Shown here one piece after another: positions 50,919-62,618 of a DNA stretch of 64,000 nt. How positions within the stretch are numbered: position 1 is the first letter of the stretch; each line of letters starts with the position of its first letter. The notes below the pieces were generated by a model. The model saw nothing but the letters and a program-made list of their open reading frames with translations. It did not search any database and was not told where the DNA came from. The DNA is from Ctena decussata (lineage: Eukaryota > Mollusca > Bivalvia > Lucinida > Lucinidae), in contig OZ022500.1 of the NCBI GenBank assembly GCA_963989385.1, forward strand, positions 105,565,842-105,629,841, read 5' to 3'. The position numbers and the translations under genes are program-made.

Positions 50919-52560
50919 TTAATTGAGACCAAATTCTCTTTGTAATAATGATGCACCGTCCTCTCTCGAAGTCAAAGTTTGTATGAGGCCTGGCTGTATA
51001 TTACTATGGATTTTTCTACTCTTTCATTCAGCTAAACCAAACTGGCTTCAGCCGGTATGAACAAGATTTCATTACCGCGTTTGAGGTCGATATAGAAGTA
51101 AACTGGGCGGTCGAAGGGATTAGTGGCGCATTCATTCTATTGCCATATCAATGATAGAATTGTGTAAAGTACATTGCCCGAGTAAATACGGTCACGTTTT
51201 AGACAATATCCAAAAATGTTTTGCAGTTTGGCACTGAACAATTCTTATGCTAATGACCATGTAGGCCTACTTAATCAGCTGATGTCCAGATAATATTTCA
51301 AATGTCATCGAACCTGAAATCCTTCACCTTTTCTGAGCAATAAAAGTCAGTTTTGAACTGGAACAACTAATAAAAATGATTTACCGAATTTTTCATCCGA
51401 AACAATTTGAAATTACTTAACCTAATTGTAATTTAAGAATATATATATATATATATATATATAAAACAGAGGATCTTGAGGCAGGAGAAGACCTTATGCC
51501 TTTATTGCAAAAAGTAACTGTATTGTATTTGAGGTAACTAATTTTTGGACGACCCCGCTGGCAAGCCCACAACGTTCAAACAGCTTCACACCAACGTCCA
51601 TGCAACCTCAGTGGATCGACGTGATACACCGCCTTGGCCTTTGATATCCATTTCAGTTTACAATACATAACATGCATAATAGATACCTTTCTTAAAATAT
51701 TGCATCACTTATTTCAATACCATATAAAGACTGAGAAATTGTAAACCCTCACCAATAAGCACACACCATTGAAACAACGTAGTAAAAACGTCTCCAATTT
51801 CAACGGTGGTAACGCTAGGTTGCGACAGAGTATCGTTGGTTCGAATGATTATAAGCACATGCCCATGCATGGTTCGATCCTGTGACATCAGACTGGATGT
51901 TTACATATTTTCATATGTCCGAATAGTTCAACAGAATTTGAGTTTTTTTGTGTGTCTAAAGTTCTCCAATATGTCATACAAAATTGATTGTTTTAAATCT
52001 CGGGTTTCAAATAGATTCATTGTAAATCGAATTTAAATTTTAAACGTGACAGAGAACAATACTGTGTGCATTTTCATGACTCAAGCGTGATTTAAAATCT
52101 TAAGGCGATATGTTTAGGTGTTTGGGTACACCTCTATGTTTTCCACCATTTTTACAAAGGGGAATAATTTTATGTCTTCCTGCTTGCTTCCCTGGGCGAC
52201 GAAACCCTTCAAGAAAGGCGTTTACTGTTTAAAGAAAGAATTTGCTTCTCCTAAAGAAGCACATTCTTTCCTTTAAGAACTGACCCTCGCAAAAATGAAA
52301 ATGGTAGAGTTGATGAAAGTATGCCCATTTCACTTTGAGATGTATCGAGAGAAAGTCTGTTTTACAGTTTAACAAATGACCAGCACAGGCGGGTCATTCA
52401 AAACAGGGCATGCGATGTTCTTTATCATTCCGGGTATTTAGTAACTAGTCGAACTGTCCATGTCTTATCAGACTGTGCACAGGCACAGGTGGCCTGAGCA
52501 TGCGCATTGCAACTATGTCAGGAATTTCTCACGACAACCACCCTTGAAAATGCAGAACAA
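50919..52560. other. 5' flank of alr copy 2
   Basis: Presumed promoter region. Contains an AT dinucleotide repeat (about 51440-51464) and a block of the AGGAAGTCAC-family repeat (52125-52330). No TATA box or transcription start could be assigned. Confidence 0.4.
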
Positions 52561-52563
52561 ATA

Positions 52564-52715
52564 ATTGAGCCGCGACACTAGAAAGCAAAGTGGTTGTTGG
52601 CCCAGCGCAGACTCAGATCAGCCTGGGCATCCGCCCGATCTGAGCGGATGCCTAGGCTGATCTGTCTGCGCTGGGCGCACAAACACTTTGTAGGTTTTCT
52701 CCTGTCGCGGCTCAA
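52564..52715. mobile_element. Short P1 palindromic MITE (152 bp)
   Basis: ATTGAGCCGCGACACTAG to CTGTCGCGGCTCAAT. It lacks the ~90-bp central AGCTAAGGGTCT region of full P1 copies, leaving only the two arms joined at CCGATCTGAGCGG. Confidence 0.85.
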
Positions 52716-53244
52716 TGTAGTCTATTCAAGCATATACCATAATCTTTCCAGATCGTCGGGTATCACTTGTAACTGACTCATAAAACCTACAACTTCATAC
52801 CCATTAAATGGGTACGGGCATCCTTCAATAGCGGGGAGGGGGAGGGGGTATTTTTGTTTATCAAGATAGACAGGCAGGGAAGATTCAACCCTTTCGTTCG
52901 AGTTACACAACTCGCCCCAAGAGATAATCTTCTGAGCTAATAAGTTACGTAAATACAACACTTTGTTACGTAAACAAACCGTGGACTGGTGGCCAAACAT
53001 TTGGATTTTGTAGGAATTGTTTGACAAGAACTGATAACACCAACAAGCTTATTTACTGATTAAGCCATGTTTGTGTTATGTTTTTCACGTCCACGCTGAG
53101 TGATGTTGTGGTCAGTGGTCGAAGAGTAGGAAGGTCACGCATTGACCATTTTATGGTCACACTGACCTTGCTGTGGTCAGTGGCCGTACTCATGCCGCGC
53201 CCTGAGATAATGATCTCTGATAGTTGTATAATGTATGGACGGAT

Positions 53245-53418
53245 GAGTAGCGATTATACGTCCTTTTTAACAGTGGACGACGGGTGGGTGATAATGAAAG
53301 GCTGAGTGCAGTGGAAACCCCGTTTGCGATTGAAAATATGCCCGTCTACAGCGGGACTCGAACCCGAGACCGCTAGATCAGTTGACCAGCGTTTTACCTA
53401 CTGGACTACTGGGTTCCC
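53245..53418 (-). repeat. tRNA-derived SINE (reverse)
   Basis: The minus strand starts with GGGAACCCAGTAGTCCAGT, has B-box GGTCTCGGGTTCGAGTCC, body CAAACGGGGTTTCCACTGC and tail CTGTTAAAAAGGACGTATA. It has the same architecture and tail as 13811-13995. Confidence 0.8.
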
Positions 53419-53577
53419 AAGTTGTAAATTTGCCTGTAAAATTAATCAAAAATAAATTTTTGATATACCCAAGAAGCTTGATAATTTTTCGAGCTTAGTA
53501 CGTATCAAAATTTGATTGATGACCCTGTTTAACCTCACCGCGACTTCTGCTACCTCGTTTCGATTGCAAATTTCTTA

Positions 53578-53627
53578 GTCGCGGAGTCTTGCCCTGCGGT
53601 CGCAAGCCCTGTGAGACCGGACCTTAA
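53578..53627. repeat. Right-end remnant of the GTCGCCGATC element family
   Basis: CGGTCGCAAGCCCTGTGAG then ACCGGACCTTAA matches the terminus of 29612-30877 including the TAA border. The upstream 53520-53577 has diverged CGCGACT motifs. Confidence 0.65.
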
Positions 53628-53712
53628 ACTTTCATATTTGAACTTCTATTCCCGTCCAATTAAAAGAACAAGACCAGCAACTGAATGCCATTTTTCGGGC
53701 ATAGAAGCATTA

Positions 53713-54941
53713 GGGACCGACCCTTTGGTATTCGGGGGAGGGGGGGGGGGGACATTTTATTTCACTGGCCTCTGGAAACAATTTCTTTTTTTTCACCTTG
53801 AGGGAGCTAATTTCTTTTTTTATCACAAACTAACTCAAACATTTTTTTTTAATTTTATAGGCTGAACTATCAGATCTTTGTTTACTTGACCTTAGCATCC
53901 TTTTTTTTTTACCCACATCAGTAATTTTTACACCTTTTTTTTTCTCACAAAAAGAACATGGTGCTGTCTTTAACTAGGCTAAGGGCATGGCTTAGCTTGC
54001 TTTTGCAAACCAGTGCCTGGAGCATGTTACTCTCTTCATCTAAGGTACAGATACAAACATCCCTGTATGAGTTTGACAAAAAATTAGGCCTTAAATTAGG
54101 GATATTTTGGCCAAAAATTAGGGATAGTTTGGCAAAGTTTTCGGGCTAACATTAGGAATTTAAGGGTTTTTTTTCTAGCCCAATCATATGCCAAACATGC
54201 TTTATTCGCACTTTAGAAAGTTTGATAAATACTTACTGATAGAGTCACATTATACATGAATGGCAATTAATAAAATGGCTAAAAGTTCTGTGCCAAGAAG
54301 TTAACAAAGGGGGTTGGATGGGGGGGGGGGGGGGGGGGGGGGGAGGAACACCCCCAGAGGCCAAAGCAATTTCCCAATTTTAATGACACTTTTAAGACTG
54401 GAAACAATAGAGAAAAACTAGGGATGATGACAAAAATAAGGGTTTTTATATTTTAGGACTTTTGCCTTTTAGAGTGTTTATTTTGCCATAAGCTATAGTG
54501 ACTCTTTTGCAATTCAGTTTTAGTGGAAACATTTACTTAGTAATGTGGCAGATCAATAATACATGTATGTGAATGTTGTATAGGATTTTTTTTTTTGTAA
54601 ATGTATGCACATGCGGGCCCACTGGTGTAAAACAATTGTAGATAATATTAAAATATTACTGTAAATATGGGGAGTCTGGTGGCGCAGCCCCACAGAAGCC
54701 AGAGACATTATAAAAACTCAATTCAAATGGAATTATCTGCAGACTATATATTTTTTTTTAAATTTTGGGTGGAGCCAGGTTATTTTTTTCACTTACTTTT
54801 GAGGCCAGATTATTTTTTCAAACTCCCTTATGAGCCAGGTTATTCTTTCTTGCATATCCAAACACAGGGATTTTTTTTATTAATATACCAGCTCTCCCCC
54901 TTCCTCCCCCCTTCCCCCCAGAATATCAAACGGTCGGTCCC
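53713..54941. mobile_element. Harbinger-like non-autonomous element (1229 bp)
   Basis: Ends GGGACCGACCCTTTGGTA and the complement of GGGACCGACCGTTTGATA, flanked by TTA on both sides (53710-53712, 54942-54944). TTA duplications and GGG ends fit PIF/Harbinger. The interior is T-rich with repeated GAGCCAGGTTATT and TTTTTTTCAC units and a poly-G run (about 54320-54343). No transposase. Confidence 0.8.
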
Positions 54942-54960
54942 TTAACCAAGTAAACCTCTC

Positions 54961-55197
54961 TGTCGAAAACAAAACAAAACAACAACAATAAAATAATAAT
55001 AATAATAAAAAAAAACCCCGATCATTGGTAACAGAAATAGAATACGCCATCGGATGTTTCGCCTCAGCCTTGAACGTTTGATTAGTCACACGAGGAAAGG
55101 ACTGTTTCCTTGTTTCGGCTTTCGATAGTGTCGTGTTCGGAAATAACGACTCTTATGTACATGTATTTAGTCAAAACTTACTTTAAGATCGTTTATT
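54961..55197. other. Short unique spacer
   Basis: AT-rich sequence with (AAT)n at about 54980-55005. Nothing recognised. Confidence 0.5.
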
Positions 55198-56818
55198 ATC
55201 CCCTCACACCACGAAGTGGTGCGGGGATATAGGTTTTGTCCCGTACGTAAGTACGTACGTATGTTCACCTTTTGTCATCGCTCTAGCACTAAGATTTCTC
55301 AAGGGATTTTGAAATAACTTCACACAAGTGTAGGACATGACAATATCTCGAGCAAGTTCGACTTTCAGGGTGCTGCGCCCAAGGTCAAGGTCACTGTGGC
55401 TATTTTTAGAAAAACTTTGTCAGCGCTCTAGCGCCTACATTTCTCAATGGATTTTGAAATAACTTCACACAAATGTAGGGCATGACAATATCTCGAGCAA
55501 GTTTGACTTTCAGGGTGCTGCGCCCAAGGTCAAGGTCACTGTGGCTATTTTTAGAAAAACTTTGTCATCGCTCTAGCGCCTACATTTCTAAATGGATTTT
55601 GAAATAACTTCACACGCATGACAATATCTCGAGCAAGTTCGACTTTCAGGGTGCTGCGCCCAAGGTCAAGGTCACTGTGGCTATTTTTAGAAAAACTTTG
55701 TCATCGCTCTAGCGCCTACATTTCTCCATGGATTTTGAAATAACTTCACACAAATGTAGGGCATGATAATATCTCGAGCAAGTTCGACTTTCAGGGTGCT
55801 GCGCCGAAGGTCAAGGTCACTGTGGCTATTTTTAGAAAAACTTTGTCATCGCTCTAGCGCCTACATTTCTCAACGGATTTTGAAATAATTTCACACAAAT
55901 GTAGGGCATGACAATATCTCGAGCAAGTTTGACTTTCAGGGTGCTGCGCCCTAGGTCAAGATCACTGTGGCTATTTTTAGGAAAACTTTGTCATCGCTCT
56001 AGCGCCTACATTTCTCAACGGATTTTGAAATAACTTCACACAAATGTAGGGCATGACCACATCTGGAGCAAGTTCGACTTTCAGGGTGCTGCGCCCAAGG
56101 TCAAGGTCACTGTGGCTATTTTTAGAGAAACTTTGCCATCGCTCTAGCGCCTACATTTCTAAACGGATTTTGAAGTTACTTCACACAAATGTAGGGCATG
56201 ACAATATCTCGAGCAAGTTTGACTTTAAGGATGCTGCGCCTAAGGTCAAGGTCACTGTGGCTATTTTTAGAAAAACTTTGTCATCGCTCTAGCACCTATA
56301 TTTCTCAACGGATTTTAAAATAACTTCGCACAAATGTAGGGCATGACAATATCTCGAGCCAATTCGAGTTTTATGGTGCTGCGCCCAAGGTCAAGGTCAC
56401 TGTGGCTATTTTTAGAAAAACTTTGTCATTGCTCTAGCGCCTACATTTCTCAACGGATTTAGAAATGACTTCACACAAATGTAGGGCATGACAATATCTG
56501 GAGCAAGTTCGACTTTCAGGGTGCTGTGCCCAAGGTCAAGGTCACTGTGGCTATTTTTAGAAAAACTTTGTCATCGCTCTAGCACCTACATTTCTCAACG
56601 GATTTTAAAATAACTTCACACAAATGTAGGGTATGACAATATCTCGAGCAAGTTTGACTTTCAGGGTGCTGCGCTTAAAAGGTCAAGGTCACTGTGGCTA
56701 TTTTTAGAAAAACTTTGTCATTGTTCTAGCGCCTACATTTCTCCATGGATTTTAAAATAACTTCACACAAATGTAGGGTATGACAATATCTCGAGCAAGT
56801 AGTCTTGTGTGAGGGGAT
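55198..56818. mobile_element. Helentron/pearl-like element with ~147-bp tandem core
   Basis: Inverted ends ATCCCCTCACAC (55198-55209) and GTGTGAGGGGAT (56807-56818), with an adjacent hairpin CACCACGAAGTGGTG. The core comprises about eleven ~147-bp units, each with GACAATATCTCGAGCAAGTT, GGGTGCTGCGCCCAAGGTCA and GTGGCTATTTTTAGAAAAAC. All units contain AGGTCAAGGTCAC or a one-base variant. The ORF at 56053-56292 is a repeat shadow. Confidence 0.8.
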
Positions 56819-56905
56819 TTGTATCGCCTGCGATGCCTTGTTATTTGTTGTTGTTTTTTGTCTTTCGGTATTCTATTGAGCTCTCGTCGATTATCTCATA
56901 ATGCA

Positions 56906-57068
56906 GTGAGTGAGTGAACTCGGGTTTAACGTCCCACCAACAACGAGGTCATATGGAGACGGGACCTCGGTTTAAAGTCTCATCCGAAAGATCGGAGATG
57001 CGGGGGATCGATCTTGCGATCCCTGGATTGGTAGTCCGGAGTCTTATCCACTACACTACAGCCGCTCC
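56906..57068 (-). repeat. SINE (reverse), GTGAGTGAGTGA tail type
   Basis: On the minus strand: a tRNA-like head GGCTGTAGTGTAGTGGATAA, B-box-like GATCGATCCCC, then GATGAGACTTTAAACCGAGG and tail GGTGGGACGTTAAACCCGAG with (TCAC)n. Same family as 14745-14908. Confidence 0.8.
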
Positions 57069-57313
57069 TCTCTCATAATGCAACCACACAAAGAATACTA
57101 AAACACAAGAGGGCGATAATAGACCTCTTCCTATCGTCCCTAACGCCTTATTGGGTTTTTAGCTTAAAACTCTGGCTTTAAAAAATGCGGGGATCTTCTC
57201 CGGGTATTTCAAGAGGAGAAGTTTCCACCATTTTTTTCCATTTTCCTTATAGAATTACCAAATCGTAAATCAGGCCCCGAGGAGGTGCCCCGAGGTTATA
57301 AAACTTGAGCACA

Positions 57314-57497
57314 TTCTCAAACTCAAATTAAAGCAAACTGATTGGCTGCATGCTCGGAAGCAGCCAATCAGTGTGCTTTATTTTGAGTTTGAGATTACAT
57401 GCTCGGAAGCAGCCAATCAGTGTGCTTTATACTGAGTTTGAGATTACATGCTCGGAAGCAGCCAATCAGTGTGCTTTATTTTGAGTTTGAGATTTTA
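57314..57497. repeat. 49-bp tandem repeat x3 plus an inverted copy
   Basis: Three direct units start at 57351, 57400 and 57449, each TGCTCGGAAGCAGCCAATCA followed by GTGTGCTTTATTTTGAG. The upstream 57314-57350 is an inverted partial copy (CTCAAACTCAAATTAAAGC, CTGATTGGCTGC). Each unit holds a CCAAT motif. Confidence 0.9.
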
Positions 57498-57598
57498 CTC
57501 AACTATTCAATTCAATTCTTTATTCAGATTGCCAAATACATTTTAGCGCATCTACAACATATCATAGAAACAAGACAATGATCTAATCACATTTACCT

Positions 57599-57677
57599 TC
57601 CCAGCAGGCACATGGCGTCGCAGTGACGTCCCACTGTCTCCAGTGCGAGGCCACCGAGACGCCATGTGCCCGCTGGA
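57599..57677. repeat. CCCAGNNGGCACA-type MITE, GCGTC variety
   Basis: TCCCAGCAGGCACATGGCGTC to GACGCCATGTGCCCGCTGGA, 79 bp. The interior is diverged from the ACGTC array. Confidence 0.8.
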
Positions 57678-59560
57678 TTTAAGGGCTGGGATGTTCTGGC
57701 CATATACCCTGGTCGGTCAGGATAGATGAGAAAGAAAGGAAGTCAGGGCAGTGTCTAGAGCTGTGCATCCAATATCAGCAGCTCTGCTCCAGACACTGCC
57801 GCCCCCCTCCCCCCCCCCCCCTCAAACAACGCTCAGTCCGAACCACGCCAGACCAGGTTCCCAGGGGACATGACCAGGAGGTCCCTAGATTTATTACCAC
57901 AAAGAATTATAAGAATAAACAAATATGACCTACTGGTTGAGCTATAAGTTCTTACTCAAGTTTTAATCTTGGACCCCTGTTGTCATATTAGTTGAGCAAA
58001 CATGAAAGGCTATCTTTCAAGGGGGATGTCTACGGAGTGTAATGTATATATACTATAAATAAGGCTGCTTATAAAACAGTTTATCATTTTAGTTCTGTTA
58101 TTTTCTTCACAATATATTATGTTTCTTTCGAACATTTAAGATATAGTTGCGCTTTACTATGACTCTGTGATAAATGCCCAATATGTTCCATTTTCTAGCT
58201 GTTTCCGTTCATAACTTTTTAACAAAACCAATCTAAGGCCTTGAACTTTTATACTTTGTCAATTATGTCCTGTTGAACATGAATACACCTATTCTCTGTT
58301 GGTGGCTGCCCAAGCATTTTTCGTACGATTGTTCATACAAAAGATGGCTAATAAGCTATTCAAAACTGACACATTGGACCTTTTGCAAATAGATGGTATT
58401 GAACAAGACATAAAACAACAGTTTAAAAATTAAAACTCTTGACCTTACAACATTTTAACCGTTCAAAGTAACTACTTGACAGATTAAAATGTTTGAGTAA
58501 AGCGTCTAGGAATACACTATTTTGAATTCTTTCCTATAAACAACGCAGTTGTGATAGCTATGTTTATCATAATCATGAAAATTAATAATTAAAATGAAAA
58601 TTTTGTATAGTTTAGTTGTCTACTTAGACAGAGACAGTGTTATTTACATGGCATGCAAAGCTAAGATTATTCTGCTGTTCTAAAGGAGCTTTTGTGAATT
58701 AATCTGTACATTTTTTCTTTAATATTCAAACTGTAAGCTATGACTAGTTAGTTTGATATTGTCTGCTGTTTTAGCAGACAATATCAAACTAACATAGCTT
58801 ACAGTTTTGTACTCAGAAAGGTAACGTTTGTAACGATCATCTGAAAACAGATATTGTCAATAAAATGGCGCTACTGCCAGATATGCCCAAGACTTAACAT
58901 TTTCAGTTAAAACCGTTTTTTAATGGCATGTTAGACCGGTTTTAGCCCGTTCCCATGCAACTTATTATTGTCAGTTCCAAGGCTGTGCATCTGTTGCGGT
59001 ATATCGATGTGATAGTTTTTGTTGTCCACTTATTTGTAATCTTCGACAAATCGGTTTATTTTCATCTGTTTAATTGCCATCATTCTGATGTATAATTTGC
59101 ATACTAGTAGATCTATATTGAAAAAGAAAATAAATAGATGAAAAAAGACGTTTTGTGTGCCTTATATTGTTTGGTTACGGGTAGTTTCGTAGCCATCAGC
59201 ATGGAATGGGCTGCAAGTTTATTTTGCTACCTGCTAGTATCGTCTTCCTACTTGTCATAATTTTATGTTGTTACTTCTAGTTTGGTATTATGGGTAGGTT
59301 GTTGCACAGAGCGAATCAACTCCTGATCGTTGCCCTTTTACACTTCTTTATCTGTTTTGACATTTTCTTTTGAAAGCAAAACATAAATCCGAAGTTTTTT
59401 TTTAATTTGCCTTATAGCATATATTTAAACACAGTAACATATATAACAGGTTAAAAAGTAAGAGTTGTTTTACTAGACTGCAGCCACTTGAAGTGTGAAG
59501 TGCTGTGTAGCTACCGTGGAAAGGTGTCTCATATCTTATTATAATAAAATTTGTTTGAGA
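57678..59560. other. Mostly unrecognised DNA with one strong hairpin
   Basis: Contains a poly-C tract (about 57803-57821) and the palindrome 58728-58808. No exon was recognised. Confidence 0.45.
58728..58808. repeat. 81-bp hairpin (AAACTGTAAGCTATG ends)
   Basis: GTTAGTTTGATATTGTCTGCT and its exact complement flank a 5-base loop (GTTTT), extended by AACTGTAAGCTATG / CATAGCTTACAGTT. This is the tightest hairpin in the window. It could be a tiny foldback element or a small-RNA precursor-like structure; no further evidence. Confidence 0.8.
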
Positions 59561-59564
59561 TCAT

Positions 59565-61960
59565 TTCGGGCCATTCTGAGTCAGTTTGGGAGAAAAAAAA
59601 AAGAATTTAGCTGAAGCTGGTGCTTGGGGGCATTGGCAGTGTTGTGACATTACATCGCTGGACATACACTCAGCTAAATCGAGGTTACTGTTTTGTTTTC
59701 TCTGATGATGTATTACTTGCTTTGGAGAACCTTCCTTCAGGATTTAGTTCAGCTTTTTTTCACCCCACCAGACTTAAAGATGGAGGGGCAGACTGTGTCG
59801 TGAAATAACTCTACCAATTCCATCTTGGTCTCTTAAAGGAAAGCACTTGTTTTTGTATGAGAAAAATGCTTCCTTTAAAAGTAGGCCATTTATGGAAGTG
59901 TTTCATATCTGGGGAAGCAAACAGGAAGTCACAAACGTTGTCTTCCTTCGAGCAAATAGCAATAAAATATAGAAGTGTGCGCATTCACATTAATACTGAA
60001 TTATTTGCATGGCATGCTAGAAGATGATCTGGAAGCAAGGAACACATACGAGAAAGAGCATAGAATACTTAGTTTAATTGATTGTTCAGCTGCAGACGAT
60101 ATTGTCTAGGCATGGATAATATGATTATGATACATTGTTATTACTTTGCAATCACTATCAAAATGACTTTTAACCCGATTCAGTGATACTTCTTCAACTC
60201 CTTGGTTTGGTAGTCATAAAGGTAACGTATACAGCATTCAGTAGAAAACTAGTTGTCAGACTACTTTTTACTGTAAAGTTTTCTCGAGTAACATGGTGCA
60301 AAAAGTAACCATCCTCAAGTAAAACTCGACTGTTGGAAGCAAACATTAGGAAGGTTAACCTAACAGCAATATCGCCATACATGTCTGAAGAGATTTAAAT
60401 ATAAAAGACACCTATTTCATTGCTTCAAATTGTCATAGCTAGAAAACTGCACAAAGGCAGTAACAAGATTACACGTAACATTTCTTTATAGTGCATAGTT
60501 TGCGTTGGTGTTATATCTGTTTAAGCTGCTTTACTTGAATGGTTGTTTTCTGCACCTGATAACCAGAGCTTCAGTATGAAAGCTTCTTAATAGTGAAAAG
60601 GGTTGTCTTTGTCAATCTTTCCCTTTGATGTTGGGGATAGGGTTTGGGATCTGATTCAGTCAGTTCCTGAAGTGTAGTTACTCTTTAGATTAGTTCCGAG
60701 AACTGAGGAAACGTCAATCCTTATATCATCGTATCAAACAGATGATACTATTTAAATCATAATTCCAAACTGACAACTTGTTTACATTTGAATGTTGTAT
60801 ACGTTATCATTTTAACTACCAAACCAATGAATCAAAGTAAGTAAATTATCACTGACTCGATTAAAAGGGTGCTTTGATAATGATTTCAAAATAATAACAA
60901 TGTGTCACAGTCCGATTACCGTGCATGATCAATATCGTCTGATCTTAAAAGGAACCAACCAAGTCTGCTATGTTCTTCTTGTTTCCAGATGATCTTTAAA
61001 GCGTATCATGGAAATAATACTGTATTAATGTGAATTGACACACCTCACTGTTTTACTGCAATTTGTTAGATTGGAAATCTTTGTGACTACATGCACTTAT
61101 TTTGGTTGGTCGGGGCTGGAGCTTTTCGTGCCTGTTGCTTAGTGGTGTTGTTTGACACCTCAGGGATCTCCAGGTGGCGCAATACATTGTTTCTGTCGAG
61201 TCCTCACATCTAATCCATCATAAGTCTTATCCGTAATTTGCCTGTTGCCGGTGATAATTCATTGACGTGTTAGGAAACCTTCATGCAGACCAAACAATTA
61301 ACTAAATGTTTCGACCCACTGCAAAAACAGATGACGAGGGTTTGGATCTAGTAAAACTATTTTAAGCCTCTCCAGTAATCTATTACTGGAACGTTCCAAG
61401 GCGGTACTTCTGTTCTGGTTCCTCAGTGCTACATATTGCAATGTCAGCTTGTCTATGGTCTCTAGGATTATTGTCACCTGAATAGCTGCCCACTCTGCTT
61501 TGTTTGACCGGTAATTTGTGATTTGAAATAGAAAATAGGTAAAAAATAGATGTTGCTGTAGTTTTCAGTAAGGGTAGCTAAATGGCCGTCTGTTTGGGAA
61601 AGAGCTGTTCATTCGGGTTACCGTGCGTTATTTTCGTGAGCTTCTGTCAGTTTGTGTGAGTGCTTCTCTCCCCTTTGGTTTTGAGGGCGGGATGTGGGAT
61701 TTGATTGTATTAATTCCTGATCATTGCCTATCTTTTTACTTTTCCCTTTTCTCTCCTTGTCTGCATGTACAATCTTTTTTTTTTTTACCCAAATCAAAAT
61801 GATTCAAGCCCCTATGGTTTAACGGAGTTTATGTCCAGGAATATAACATTGCAACACTGCTTATGCCTACCCCCAAGTTCCAGCTTCAGCTAAATTGCTT
61901 TTTTTCAATCTGATTCGGAAAATGCCCAGATGATCCCTTAGGACCAGAAAATACATACTT
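59565..61960. mobile_element. Probable 2.4 kb element with ~100-bp inverted repeats
   Basis: AATTTAGCTGAAGCTGGTGC with TTGGGGGCATTGGCAGTGTT (59605-59645) is mirrored by AACACTGCTTATGCC, CCCCAAGTTCCAGC and TTCAGCTAAATT (61852-61900). Similarity continues outward through GATCATTTCGGGCCATT and CCCAGATGATC. The interior has no recognisable transposase. Ends and target duplication are not resolved. Confidence 0.55.
59815..59970. repeat. Interspersed repeat, AGGAAGTCAC family
   Basis: GGGGAAGCAAACAGGAAGTC with ACAAACGTTGTC and AAAGGAAAGCACTTG. Lies within the probable TIR element. Confidence 0.6.
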
Positions 61961-62240
61961 TTCACTGACATGAAGTAAAAGAAAGCATTTCACAATAACC
62001 ACATGGCACTTTACAGTAGCTGCAGTGGGATAAAAAGAACTCTTATTTTTTAGCCTGTTGTATACGTTACTTTACAAATCAAAATGATTCAATCTCCTAC
62101 GAATGTAAACGCTCAAATATGTAGACTTATACAAATTTCATAATTTTGATAAAGGCAGCATGCCGAAACGTCATAAATAAAGAGTGACTGTTCAGAGCTA
62201 TACGGACAAAAATATATTTTCTTAACTCTGGTTTTATACA

Positions 62241-62612
62241 TACTACTCAAAATAAGCTTTGCATCACCATATATATGGTTTCTGTAACACACGCTTGTGT
62301 CTTTGTAAACGCCTGATAAAGAATAGGACAAACTAACCACTGTCGGGGTAGAAAAGGGTTTCTGATTGGCTGGTGGTATTGGCTGTTAACAAACCATAAT
62401 CCAAAATTAGGCCTTTTCACTTTAAAAGCCTATATCTACCAAGATGGACGGAACTATAGACCAGCTTTTTACATTTATAATAACGGTACACAAGACTGTT
62501 AATAATACAAATTAACAATGATCATAAATAACTTTAACACAGTTGAAATATGACTGTTTTGCATTAACTCTATGGGAAAAGGCAAGGTGGTTCAAAATTC
62601 TTTTGAGTAGTA
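62241..62612. mobile_element. Mariner-like MITE (372 bp)
   Basis: Inverted ends TACTACTCAAAA (62241-62252) and TTTTGAGTAGTA (62601-62612), adjacent to TA-rich flanks. The interior contains TGATTGGCTGGTGG and AATTAGGCC with no ORF. Ends of this form are common in Tc1/mariner-derived MITEs. An RTE LINE fragment has inserted immediately at its right end. Confidence 0.65.
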
Positions 62613-62618
62613 TATATT

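Noticed and set aside
53340..53418. Possible tRNA gene on the minus strand
   Set aside because: Same SINE family as 13811, with its characteristic tail at 53245; not a free-standing tRNA.
56053..56292. 79-codon ORF
   Set aside because: Spans ~147-bp tandem units; repeats of the same peptide show it is a repeat shadow.
59620..59808. 62-codon ORF in the probable TIR element
   Set aside because: No transposase motif, and it begins in the inverted repeat; not supported as a gene.
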